Assembly (NCBI RefSeq): GCF_900102965.1
Contig: NZ_FNGM01000005.1
Span: 77,407 to 141,406, forward strand
Origin: Paenibacillus jilunlii
GTDB taxonomy: Bacteria > Bacillota > Bacilli > Paenibacillales > Paenibacillaceae
Length of the DNA stretch: 64,000 nucleotides
Reading direction: 5' to 3'
Shown here: positions 8,525-16,798 of the stretch, piece after piece
Numbering within the stretch: position 1 is the stretch's first letter
Layout of the letters: each line of letters starts with the position of its first letter
Notes under the pieces: model-generated
Database searches by the model: none
Told to the model about the DNA's origin: nothing
The model's input: only the letters and a program-made list of their open reading frames with translations
Made by a program: the position numbers and the translations under genes

Positions 8525-10261
8525 TCAGTCCTTCCCGGCAGGAGGTTCTGTCAGCAGCGGCAGCATAATTTCCACCCGTGTTCCACCCTCTTCACGTTCT
8601 CTAAGCGTAATCCTATAATTCTCCCCGAAATACCCGGCGACTCTCTCCCGCACATTGCGTATTCCATAGCCGCCTGTATGGCGTTTATGGGGGCTGTGAC
8701 CGGACTGCTTCAATCCGGCTCCGTTATCCTCAATAACAATGTGCAGAGCATCGTCAAGTCTCTCCATAACGATAGACACATAGCCGCTGCGCTGCTTGTT
8801 GAACCCATGAACGATGGAATTCTCCACGAACGGCTGTAGTGTAAGCTTCGGAATGTATAACTCCTGTAGCCCTGACGCTGCTTCAATCCTGTATTCAAGC
8901 CCTTCTCCCCAGCGCAGCTGCTGGATTTCCAGATAACACTCTATGTGCAGCAGTTCATCTGCTATCGTGATAAAGCTGTTGCCGTTGGACAAGCCGATCC
9001 GGAACATACGTCCCATCAGCTCCAGAATACGGCTAAGCTCATCCTGTCCGGCCTCAATCGCCATCCAGTTGAGCTGATCCAGCATATTATATAGAAAATG
9101 CGGATTGATATTGGCCTGAAGCGCCTCAATTTCGGCTTTCCGCTGCTGTTCATAACGGCGTTCGAGCGAGAGATACAGCTCCTCAATCCGTTCGTTCTGC
9201 TTGCGGTAGCCGGAGAATAAATAACCGAATTCATTCTCATAATCCACCGGAAGCTCCACATTATCGCCTCCAACGGAGTACATGCGCATCGCAGTTACAA
9301 GATTTTTGATCGGCTTGGTAAACTGTTTGCTTAAAAAATGGGTCAGGAGCAATACCAGCAGCACTGCGGCGATACCGATCAGGCCGATCCACTCCGCCAG
9401 CTTCAGGCTGCTTGCCGTGATCTGCTTCCAGGAGGTGAATTCGATCAGGGTCCAGATGGAATTATCCATCCTTGAATAGACGAGCAGCGTATCGCGGGAG
9501 CCATCGGTTGCCGGGATATGGACGTAGCCCGATTTATTGCTTTTGAGATCAATCCACCGGGACCAGTCATTCTGGTCCATGGCATCGCCGATTTTCATAA
9601 TCTGCTGTCCTTCGCTGTCCGCCATAATCCGGTTCGATCCGTCGGAATTGCCGGTTAGCAGCTTACGGATTTCGTTGGCCTTGATGTGGACGACAAGGAC
9701 ACCTAAATAGTCATTCTCACTTATTATCTTTCTGGAAAAGCTGAGCACCGGAACCTCACCTTGCGCGCTGGGGAAATTATACTCTCTGGACCAGCAAAAA
9801 TCGCTCTTCTCCAGACATCCGGCCCCTACCTGCTTGTTCAGATCCGCAAGGTTCCGGAACTGGATATAGCTTTGCCGTTCGCTCGGGATAGGGTTATCCA
9901 TATACAGATCAATTCCTTGAATCAGCGGAATCGCATAGGTCAAATTCGCGAGTGCGCTTTCTACACCTCCGCGGCTGCGGTACCGCTCAAATTCATCCTG
10001 CCTGTTCAGGAGAAAATTAGTCAGCTCGCTGTCGCGGGAGCTGGACAGTGAAATCTGCTCAATCATGACCAGCCGGGTCGTAATTTCATTATTCAGCTCA
10101 TCCAGCAGCTGCTGCTGATAATGGGAGGTGGTCTGTACAAGCGCCTTGGATGAATTGCTGTAGCTTGTCCATGCTGTAACAACGATAAGGGCAATAAGGA
10201 CGATGGCAAAGCTATGAAAAAACAGGCGGTCGATTCTATACTTTTTAAAAGGATTGATCAA
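8525..10261 (-). CDS. YesM-type sensor histidine kinase (TTG start)
   Basis: Membrane sensor kinase, 578 aa. A helix at about residues 14-34 and another at about 290-312 bracket an extracytoplasmic sensor domain, followed by HAMP, the phospho-acceptor His in ANINPHFLYN (about residue 388) and an ATPase domain with ENSIVHG and EDNGAGL. The only start that keeps the first basic residues before helix 1 is TTG at 10261, behind GAAGGTAGAG; this may lower its translation. It is followed by its regulator gene and preceded by the MalF/MalG-type permeases, so it probably senses the sugar which that importer carries. Confidence 0.92.
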   Translation of the reverse strand: MINPFKKYRIDRLFFHSFAIVLIALIVVTAWTSYSNSSKALVQTTSHYQQQLLDELNNEITTRLVMIEQISLSSSRDSELTNFLLNRQDEFERYRSRGGVESALANLTYAIPLIQGIDLYMDNPIPSERQSYIQFRNLADLNKQVGAGCLEKSDFCWSREYNFPSAQGEVPVLSFSRKIISENDYLGVLVVHIKANEIRKLLTGNSDGSNRIMADSEGQQIMKIGDAMDQNDWSRWIDLKSNKSGYVHIPATDGSRDTLLVYSRMDNSIWTLIEFTSWKQITASSLKLAEWIGLIGIAAVLLVLLLTHFLSKQFTKPIKNLVTAMRMYSVGGDNVELPVDYENEFGYLFSGYRKQNERIEELYLSLERRYEQQRKAEIEALQANINPHFLYNMLDQLNWMAIEAGQDELSRILELMGRMFRIGLSNGNSFITIADELLHIECYLEIQQLRWGEGLEYRIEAASGLQELYIPKLTLQPFVENSIVHGFNKQRSGYVSIVMERLDDALHIVIEDNGAGLKQSGHSPHKRHTGGYGIRNVRERVAGYFGENYRITLREREEGGTRVEIMLPLLTEPPAGKD

Positions 10262-10300
10262 ACGCTCTACCTTCCTTCGTACTCCCGTTCAGACGCAATA

Positions 10301-10339
10301 AACGGTAAAGCTGCGAAGGGCATTCGACGCTTTACCGTT
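10301..10339 (-). terminator. Hairpin between permease and kinase genes
   Basis: AACGGTAAAGC / GCTTTACCGTT forms an 11 bp stem and the loop can pair further. On the minus strand only TTTATT follows, so it is a weak terminator or attenuator that would reduce read-through from the permeases into the kinase gene. Confidence 0.6.
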
Positions 10340-10363
10340 AACGGACCGATGTTTTTTTACATC

Positions 10364-11209
10364 TTATCCTTTAATTCCTGTTGTGGCAATCCCTTCAACG
10401 AAATACTTCTGAAGGAACATGAAGACGATGGTTGCCGGAAGAATAGATACCAGCGACATGGCAAGTAATTGGCCCCACTCCGCCGCAGATTGCGAGTCAT
10501 TGATCATACGCAGCGCGAGTCCGACCGTATACTTGTCCACGCTGTTGATGTACAGGAGATGACCGAGGAAATCGTCCCAATTCCACAGGAAGCAGAAGAT
10601 CGTCACGGTAACGATTGCCGGAAAAGCAAGCGGCATAACGACTCTCCAGAAGATACCAAACCAGGAGCAGCCGTCGATTTTGGCCGATTCGTCAAGCTCT
10701 CTTGGAACGCCGCGTATAAATTGAATCAGCAGGAAGACGAAGAAGCTGCCGCCTGCCCCGGTAGCAAGCAAATGCGGAACAATGAATGGCAGGTACGTAT
10801 TCACCCAGCCCAGTTGATGGAACAGCGCGTATTGGGGGATGATCAGCACTTGTCCAGGCATCATTAAGGTCAGCATCAGAATGGAGAACCAGAAGTTCTT
10901 GAGCGGAAAATCCAATCTCGCAAAACCAAAGGCTACCAGAGTGCAGGATAGCAGCGTTGCGATGATTACCGCGAACTCCAGCCCGAAGGTATTGAGATAG
11001 AAATCGGTAAACGTGTGTCCGGGAACCGATGTCCAGCCTTTGGTGAAGTTGCTCCATTGCGGGGCAGTCGGGAAAATCGACGGCGAGCCCAGCTCCGTGC
11101 TGTGCTTCAGTGAAGCACCGACCCACCAGAGCACCGGATAAACCATAATGAGGCTGAAGAGAATCATGAACAGATGACGGAACGCCGGCTTCCATTTTAG
11201 AGTGGTCAT
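10364..11209 (-). CDS. Carbohydrate ABC importer permease, MalG type
   Basis: Inner-membrane permease of the CUT1 class, 281 aa, with about six membrane helices. The cytoplasmic EAA loop that contacts the ATPase reads DESAKIDGCSWFGIFWRVVMP near residues 185-205. The start overlaps the stop of the upstream permease by four bases (ATGA), showing translational coupling. The partner binding protein is probably the lipoprotein at 15257-16582, which belongs to the UgpB-like rather than the LplA-like group. No ATPase gene is nearby, so a shared MsmX-type ATPase is expected. Confidence 0.93.
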   Translation of the reverse strand: MTTLKWKPAFRHLFMILFSLIMVYPVLWWVGASLKHSTELGSPSIFPTAPQWSNFTKGWTSVPGHTFTDFYLNTFGLEFAVIIATLLSCTLVAFGFARLDFPLKNFWFSILMLTLMMPGQVLIIPQYALFHQLGWVNTYLPFIVPHLLATGAGGSFFVFLLIQFIRGVPRELDESAKIDGCSWFGIFWRVVMPLAFPAIVTVTIFCFLWNWDDFLGHLLYINSVDKYTVGLALRMINDSQSAAEWGQLLAMSLVSILPATIVFMFLQKYFVEGIATTGIKG

Positions 11210-12168
11210 TTACGTTTTTTCCCTCCAGTGTCTGTTTCATAGAATACCCAATACTTCGAGGTGTAAGAGATCAGAACCGTTGCAGCAATAATGGCGACCA
11301 GCATAATCCAGGCCAGTGCCGAAGCATAACCCAGCTCATAACGGCTGAATGCCCTTTCATACAAGTACATTGCGTACACATAAGTGGAGTTCATCGGCCC
11401 GCCGTTCGTGATCACAAAGGCTGAAGTGAACATCTGGAAGGCGCCGATAACGGCCATAATCAGGTTAAAGTAGAGAATGGGTGAAAGCATCGGCAGTGTG
11501 ATTCGGAAGAATTGTGTGATTTTGTTGGCCCCATCTACCGATGATGCCTCGTACAGGTCGTTTGGAATCTGCTTCAGACCCGCCAGAAAAATAACCATGG
11601 TGGAACCGAATTGCCAGACTGTCAGCAGAATCAGCGTGCTGAGCGCCGTATCGGGACTTGTAATCCAGCCCTTCCCTTCAAAGCCAAAGACGCCGATCAG
11701 CTTGTTAAAAATCCCGTCTACCCCAAAAATGTTGCGCCAGAGCAGCGATACCCCGATACTCCCGCCGATTAGCGACGGAAAATAAATCGCCGTGCGGTAG
11801 AAGCTTATTCCTTTTACCGCCTTGCTGAGAATTATAGCGACGAAGAGAGCGGCTATAAGCTTCAAGGGTACGGAGGCGAGCACATACGTGAAGGTTACCT
11901 TAGCGGATTGGATGAATTTGGGGTCCGCTGTAAAGATACGCTCATAATTGCGGGTCCCGATCCACTTCATCGGCTGCAGCAAAGTGTAGTCGGTGAACGA
12001 ATAGTACAAGGATAAGAATAACGGATACGCCGTAAGCGCCAGAAATCCGATCAGCCAAGGCGAAATAAACAAATAGCCAGCAAGCGGAGCGTTCCATCTG
12101 CTGCGGAAGTAGGAGCTTTTTTTCGTCTTGGCAGCAGATGGGGCTATAGCGGCTGTGGAACGGTTCAT
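11206..12168 (-). CDS. Carbohydrate ABC importer permease, MalF type
   Basis: Membrane permease, 320 aa, six predicted helices after a basic N-terminal tail of about 30 residues. The EAA loop reads YEASSVDGANKITQFFRITL around residue 215. ATG at 12168 is behind GAGGTGACC. It is coupled to the MalG-type gene by an ATGA overlap. The 0.94 kb between this gene and GH67 is filled with repeats, which probably interrupt an ancestral binding protein-GH67-permease operon; the substrate is then likely an aldouronate or other xylo-oligosaccharide. Confidence 0.93.
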   Translation of the reverse strand: MNRSTAAIAPSAAKTKKSSYFRSRWNAPLAGYLFISPWLIGFLALTAYPLFLSLYYSFTDYTLLQPMKWIGTRNYERIFTADPKFIQSAKVTFTYVLASVPLKLIAALFVAIILSKAVKGISFYRTAIYFPSLIGGSIGVSLLWRNIFGVDGIFNKLIGVFGFEGKGWITSPDTALSTLILLTVWQFGSTMVIFLAGLKQIPNDLYEASSVDGANKITQFFRITLPMLSPILYFNLIMAVIGAFQMFTSAFVITNGGPMNSTYVYAMYLYERAFSRYELGYASALAWIMLVAIIAATVLISYTSKYWVFYETDTGGKKRK

Positions 12169-12280
12169 CTGTGGTCACCTCTTGTGGTCAATTTTTATAC
12201 TTTAAGTATAGTATCCGCCCACCGCCCGCTAAAGGAGGGGAATGCTCGAATTCTTTCAAAATATAACGATAAAAAAACTC

Positions 12281-12372
12281 CAAGTGGAACCGGCTTCGCC
12301 GTCCATAAAAGGACGGTATCCGTTTCAGCGGGAAATAGAAGGATAATTTATAGCGTGAAGCATATAAATTCT
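12281..12372. repeat. Intergenic repeat D, copy 1
   Basis: A segment of about 92 bp beginning CAAGTGGAACCGGCTTCGCC recurs at 12961-13054 in the same orientation with about 10-15 differences. It holds nested pairing (GCCGTCC / GGACGGT). The two copies bracket the repeat block between the permeases and GH67. No coding function is visible. Confidence 0.75.
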
Positions 12373-12383
12373 TATATTTGAAC

Positions 12384-12425
12384 AAAACGGCTGCGCCGTC
12401 CTTCACTGGACAACGCAGCCGTTTT
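12384..12425. terminator. Perfect hairpin, bidirectional terminator-like
   Basis: AAAACGGCTGCG and CGCAGCCGTTTT form a perfect 12 bp stem ending in T-runs on both strands. It resembles the last unit of the tandem array at 47782-48000, so it is a mobile or duplicated terminator-like element rather than a gene-specific one. Confidence 0.65.
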
Positions 12426-12482
12426 GGATTTCAGCCTAGCGTTACATGGAGAACGACTCCCCCTGAACCCTACGGCAGCTCC

Positions 12483-12613
12483 AAGTGGAAAAAGGGACAC
12501 TAATTCAGCTCATTTCGCCATTGGACGAGGAATATAGCCCTTTTAAGTATACTTTTTCCATTTAAATCTTATTATTTTTGAATTTCCGGAAAAATAATTT
12601 CCCTTTTTCCAAC
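12483..12613. repeat. Intergenic repeat A, copy at 12.5 kb
   Basis: It starts AAGTGGAAAAAGGGACACTA and contains inverted partners: a degraded CTTTTTCCATTT about 75 bp on, and CCCTTTTTCCAACT at the end. Related copies lie at 24814-24945, 48053-48235 and 59239-59421, with a fragment at 20972-20995. The layout suggests a foldback, MITE-like or structured intergenic element without coding capacity. Confidence 0.8.
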
Positions 12614-12692
12614 TGGCGCTTGCGAAGAAGCCCGGTAAGCAAGTGCTAGTTGAAATTAGGATATCTAGACCGGCTAATCCCTCCGACTGCGC

Positions 12693-12871
12693 TCCAACAA
12701 CGGCATTTCTGCCGTTGTTTCGGTGCAACCCGGCCGACGACGCTTCAACAACGGCATTTCTGCCGTTGTTTCCGGGCAAACCGACCGTCGGCGCTTCAAC
12801 AACGGCATTTCTGCCGTTGTCTCCGGGCAAACCGGCCGTCGGCGCTTCAACAACGGCATTTCTGCCGTTGT
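12693..12871. repeat. Tandem repeat B, four units of 51 bp
   Basis: Four units at a 51 bp spacing, each with the palindrome AACAACGGCATTTCTGCCGT extended to TGTT (10 bp stem, loop of 4) followed by a variable CCGGGCAAACCGGCC segment. The same unit occurs five times at 48342-48587 and once at 25066. Because 51 is divisible by three, several frames stay open, but these are not genes. Confidence 0.85.
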
Positions 12872-12960
12872 TCGTTACATATTCGTCTAAAGGTATTTAT
12901 TTCATAACTTTATGCCTAATTTATCCACAAGCAGAAATCATAGTTTCCTTCCATATAAAT

Positions 12961-13054
12961 CAAGTGGAAACGGCTACGCCGTCCTTATTAGGACGGTACC
13001 CGTTTCAGCGAGAAATAGAAGGATAATGTATGGCGCGAAGCATATAAATTCTAT
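12961..13054. repeat. Intergenic repeat D, copy 2
   Basis: Second direct copy of the 12281-12372 element, starting CAAGTGGAAACGGCTACGCC, just before the GH67 terminator. Confidence 0.75.
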
Positions 13055-13057
13055 GTT

Positions 13058-13091
13058 AAAAAAGAAGCGGTATTCACCGCTTACCGCTTCT
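13058..13091 (-). terminator. Terminator of GH67
   Basis: On the minus strand GAAGCGGTAA pairs with TACCGCTTC and is followed by TTTTTT, 21 bp after the GH67 stop codon. It should end the binding protein-GH67 transcript. Confidence 0.8.
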
Positions 13092-13111
13092 CGCTTCTGC
13101 ATCACAGTGCA

Positions 13112-15184
13112 TTAATAGATGGTTCTTCCCCATTGATCGGCAATGCCGCTCTTCCGGAAGAAGTACGTATTGATTCTGTCCCGCCACTCTTTGGAATGCT
13201 CGGCTTGTTCTGCGAGGCGGTCCGCTACCTGCCGGTACGCCTGTTCACCTACCTGGTCCTTCACCAGCTCCCAGGCGGCGGCCAGCTGGCTTGCCCGCTC
13301 CGCACCGGCAAAATGTGTATCATAAATGTGCTGAATCACGGTTTTGCCGGAATGGAGCACATGGGTATACGGGACATGGTGGAAAAAGAGCAGCAGCTCA
13401 TCCGGACAGCTCTCAAGCGACTCGTACAGTTCCATGTTAACAGGGGCATATTGGGAGGTATACCCGGTTCCGGTTGCCGTGGTACGGTCCACACCAATCC
13501 CATCACAGTCTGCGAAGTGATAAGTCCCCCACATGGAATATTCATATCCATCCACATTAGGGCCGTAGTGATAGTCAGGATTGACCATAAACCCGACGCC
13601 CAGCGGGGCGGTATACGATTCATAAATCTCCCAGGAGTTCATCAGAATGTCCAGTATCGTCTGAACTAGGAGTTCATGGGTGCCAAAGGTGAGCATAATC
13701 CATTCCAGAGCAATTTTCTCGGCAGACATCTCCGGATTCCAGGCCAGACGGCCGTAGCCGAACAGATTCGCCTGGGCCAGCAGATGGCCCGTCCAATTGG
13801 TGTCATTCCCAATATTGGAGACGGCGGCAAAACCGCTGTAGGCATTGCCGTGAACACTTCCATCCACAATGCGTTTGACCGTAGTTCCTTCACCTTGGAG
13901 ATGTGTATCAAAGTTTAGAATTTCCTTCCACTGGGGAACCAGATAACACACATGGCGTTGCTGTCCGGTATACTCCTGGGCAATCTGAAATTCAATGACT
14001 TGATTGGTCTGCGGCATGGCTCCAAGCAGCGGCGAGACGGGCTCCCTGACCTGAAAATCAATCGGCCCGTTCTTCACCTGCAGAATGACATTGTCCATGA
14101 AACGTCCATCCAGCGGCTGGAAATGATCATAGGCCGCCCGCGCCCGGTCTGTGGTGCGGTCGCGCCAGTCCTGCTTGCAGTTATACACGAAGCAGCGCCA
14201 GATGACGATGCCGCCATGCGGCTGCAGCGCTTCGGCCAGCATATTGGCGCCGTCGGCGTGATCTCTGCCGTAGGTGAACGGTCCCGGCCGGTTCTCCGAA
14301 TCGGCCTTGACCAGAAATCCTCCGAAATCAGGAATTGCAGCATACACTTCCGACGCTGCGGCCCTCCACCATTCCCGGACGTCTGAATCCAGCGGATCTG
14401 CCGATGAGAGGCCGCCGATCTCCATCGTGCTGGCATAATTGATGCTCAGGAACAGCTTGATGGCATAGGCGCGGAAGATAGCTGCGAGCTTCGCCACATC
14501 CGGCAGGAATTCCGTCAACAGCCGGCTCTCCACCCGGTGGACATTCACGTTATTGATCGAGATGGCATTGATCCCGCTGGAGGCCAGCAGGCGGGCATAA
14601 TCCTGGATACGCTGAAGATTGCCTGTTATCCGGTTATCTTCATAAAAAATAGATTTCCCGGCGTATCCCCGCTCCACACTCCCGTCCATATTGTCCCACT
14701 GGTTAATCATGCGCAGCTGATTGACGGGATTCTCTACAATACTTAATTGCCGTACAGAGCCGCCTGTTCCCATGATCCGCAGCAGGTGAAATACTCCATA
14801 TAATATACCTGCGGATGTGACTGCTCCGATGGCAATATTGCCGGTAAGGCTGTCGGTTTGAATCGCATAGCCCTCCGCTTTGACAGCACTGCTTACACCG
14901 GCGCTGAACAGTTCATCTATCCCAGTGCCGGTTCCGAAGATTCCTATTATTATACCGGGAGCACTCTCGGTATCACCTGATATGGACACCTTGGTGCCCG
15001 TGATCCCCTCCATGCCTTGAGCCAACTCGTCCACAGCAGAACGAATAACAGCATCCTCCTGCGCATCAACTACAATATGTTTGTACACCGCATATTGATC
15101 AACATTCTCCCCCGCCGTATTCCGGCGGTACTGCTGCCAGGCCAGATATCCGTCTCCAGGGTGATACAACACAGAATTACTCAT
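13112..15184 (-). CDS. aguA: Intracellular GH67 alpha-glucuronidase
   Basis: Removes (methyl)glucuronic acid from the non-reducing-end xylose of aldouronates, the products made by GH30 and GH10. The protein is 690 aa, as usual for the family, and has no signal peptide. Family landmarks include the acid Glu in [24 protein letters not shown], and the two acidic residues of the base machinery in [12 protein letters not shown] and IAQEYTGQ. The ATG at 15184 has GGGAGGACT upstream; an upstream in-frame ATG at 15229 lacks a ribosome site. It lies 72 bp after the binding-protein stop, separated by a strong hairpin, so GH67 is probably expressed by partial read-through from the transporter gene. Confidence 0.97.
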   Translation of the reverse strand: MSNSVLYHPGDGYLAWQQYRRNTAGENVDQYAVYKHIVVDAQEDAVIRSAVDELAQGMEGITGTKVSISGDTESAPGIIIGIFGTGTGIDELFSAGVSSAVKAEGYAIQTDSLTGNIAIGAVTSAGILYGVFHLLRIMGTGGSVRQLSIVENPVNQLRMINQWDNMDGSVERGYAGKSIFYEDNRITGNLQRIQDYARLLASSGINAISINNVNVHRVESRLLTEFLPDVAKLAAIFRAYAIKLFLSINYASTMEIGGLSSADPLDSDVREWWRAAASEVYAAIPDFGGFLVKADSENRPGPFTYGRDHADGANMLAEALQPHGGIVIWRCFVYNCKQDWRDRTTDRARAAYDHFQPLDGRFMDNVILQVKNGPIDFQVREPVSPLLGAMPQTNQVIEFQIAQEYTGQQRHVCYLVPQWKEILNFDTHLQGEGTTVKRIVDGSVHGNAYSGFAAVSNIGNDTNWTGHLLAQANLFGYGRLAWNPEMSAEKIALEWIMLTFGTHELLVQTILDILMNSWEIYESYTAPLGVGFMVNPDYHYGPNVDGYEYSMWGTYHFADCDGIGVDRTTATGTGYTSQYAPVNMELYESLESCPDELLLFFHHVPYTHVLHSGKTVIQHIYDTHFAGAERASQLAAAWELVKDQVGEQAYRQVADRLAEQAEHSKEWRDRINTYFFRKSGIADQWGRTIY

Positions 15185-15215
15185 CAATAAGTCCTCCCTA
15201 TGCCAAGTCAAATTC

Positions 15216-15245
15216 AAGGCCCGGAACAAGGCTTGTTCCGGGCTT
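15216..15245 (-). terminator. Intercistronic stem-loop after the binding-protein gene
   Basis: AAGGCCCGGAACAAG pairs with CTTGTTCCGGGCTT, a stem of about 14 bp, between the binding-protein stop and the GH67 start. Only TTGAATTT follows on the minus strand. Such hairpins after binding-protein genes usually protect the upstream mRNA and lower downstream expression. Confidence 0.7.
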
Positions 15246-15256
15246 CGTCCCTTGAA

Positions 15257-16582
15257 TTATTTTTCGTAAGATTGTGCTGCTTCTTTCAACTGCTCGTAGG
15301 CTTTCTCCGGTGTGACTTTTCCAAAGCTAAGCTGATCCCGGACAAGCACCCAGTCCTTATCAATAAAGTTCGTCCAGCCTCCTGCTCCAGCGGACCAGGT
15401 CTGACCATCCTTTTCAGTGGCACGGAGGAGTTCTAATCCAACCTTGTCCAGATCGCTCATGCTTGCTTCCAGGGAAGTGGAAATTTCCTTATTAGCCGGC
15501 AGGCCGCGGAACGTCTGCAGAATTTTGCCCGCCTCCTGATCATTCACAAACCAGTTGATGAATTTTTTAGCTTCTTCGGCATGCTTGGAGTTTTTGGAGA
15601 CAGACAGGTACATCGACGGTTTCAACCATCCGCCTGCTTCTTCTGCACGCGGCATGGTTACAAGTGCGTAAGCGCCTGGTTTAATACTGTCCCATGTCCC
15701 CAGGTTGTTAGAGAAGCTGTACCGGAACAGAACTTTGCCCGCTGCCAGCAAGTCCATTTGCGGATCATTTTCCTTGTCAGATGCGTTTACGTCCGCCGGA
15801 GGAACCAGCCCTTCCTTGCGCAGCTCTTCAAATTTCTTGGTCCATTCCAAGTAGGCAGCCTGATCGACGTTGAAGTGACCATCATCCGTGATAACCTGGC
15901 CTTTACCTTTGGCGTATTGGTAGGCCGAATACATGAAGTAGTTGCCTGCATAGTCCAAGGTGAAATATTGTCCGCTTGGCAGCTTGGCTTTGGATTCCTT
16001 CGCTAACGCGAAGAAGTCATCCCAAGTCCAGCCATTGGCCGGATTCGCAATCCCGAGCTTATCCATAGCGGCTTTGTCATACACCATACCGAACGCTACC
16101 GAACCCAGAGGAACAGCATATTGCTTGCCGTCAAGCTGGCCTCCGGCCAGTAATTTGGAGTCGAATTTGCTGACATCCACCTCAGGAGCCAGCTCAGTTA
16201 ATTGCTTACGGGACATCCAGTCCGGCACCCAGCCCGGATCAAGCTGCACGATATCCGGTGCGTTATTAGCCGCAGCTTGAGTCGATAATTTGTCCAAATA
16301 TCCATCCATACCGGAATACTCCGGCTCAAACGTAACATTCGGGTTGTTCTTAGTGTACAAGTCCAGCGCAGCCAGGGTTGCCTCATGGCGCGGCTGGGAA
16401 CCCCACCACATAATGCGCAGCTTAACCGGTTCATTGCTTGGTGCAGCCGTTGCGGCAGTATTATTGCTGGCAGGTTCTGCAGCAGGTTCTGTATTGTTTT
16501 TTGCCCCGCCACCGCATGCCGCCATCGTTCCCAGCAAGGCTGTCATGGCCAGGACTGTAAGAGAACGCTTCCATTTCAACAT
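15257..16582 (-). CDS. Extracellular sugar-binding lipoprotein (UgpB/family-1 type)
   Basis: Substrate-binding lipoprotein, 441 aa. The signal peptide MLKWKRSLTVLAMTALLG ends in a lipobox MAAC (Cys at residue 23), followed by an Asn/Ala/Pro-rich tether and the two-lobed fold (KLRIMWWGSQPRHEAT at its start, with PDIVQLDPGW). ATG follows GGAGGGTTAAAG. It is directly upstream of GH67, and the MalF/MalG-type permeases lie beyond GH67, so this is taken as the aldouronate or xylo-oligosaccharide receptor for that importer. The ligand is inferred from the neighbours. Confidence 0.93.
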   Translation of the reverse strand: MLKWKRSLTVLAMTALLGTMAACGGGAKNNTEPAAEPASNNTAATAAPSNEPVKLRIMWWGSQPRHEATLAALDLYTKNNPNVTFEPEYSGMDGYLDKLSTQAAANNAPDIVQLDPGWVPDWMSRKQLTELAPEVDVSKFDSKLLAGGQLDGKQYAVPLGSVAFGMVYDKAAMDKLGIANPANGWTWDDFFALAKESKAKLPSGQYFTLDYAGNYFMYSAYQYAKGKGQVITDDGHFNVDQAAYLEWTKKFEELRKEGLVPPADVNASDKENDPQMDLLAAGKVLFRYSFSNNLGTWDSIKPGAYALVTMPRAEEAGGWLKPSMYLSVSKNSKHAEEAKKFINWFVNDQEAGKILQTFRGLPANKEISTSLEASMSDLDKVGLELLRATEKDGQTWSAGAGGWTNFIDKDWVLVRDQLSFGKVTPEKAYEQLKEAAQSYEK

Positions 16583-16715
16583 CTTTAACCCTCCAATGTA
16601 ATCTGTATTATCTTGCTACACCGTTATAGTAACAATTATATATAGAAGTTTATATGAGAGCGATGCACGATTTGTTTTAAAATCTCACGGAAATGCGCTG
16701 TTCGGAAAGTAACTG

Positions 16716-16750
16716 CAAAAAGCCGGGGCGGAATTTCTCCATCCCCGGCT
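16716..16750 (-). terminator. Terminator of the GH43 gene at 16799
   Basis: On the minus strand AGCCGGGG pairs with CCCCGGCT and is followed by TTTTTGC. It separates GH43 from the binding-protein gene, whose promoter must lie in 16583-16715. Confidence 0.8.
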
Positions 16751-16798
16751 ATTGCTTTTTCTATAGTATTAGGTTTGAATGTTGTGTAAGAAGGAGCT

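Noticed and set aside
12543-13026. Several open frames through the 12.5-13.0 kb block, with 17-residue repeats
   Set aside because: They exist because the 51 bp unit is a multiple of three; frames are open on both strands and none has a proper start.
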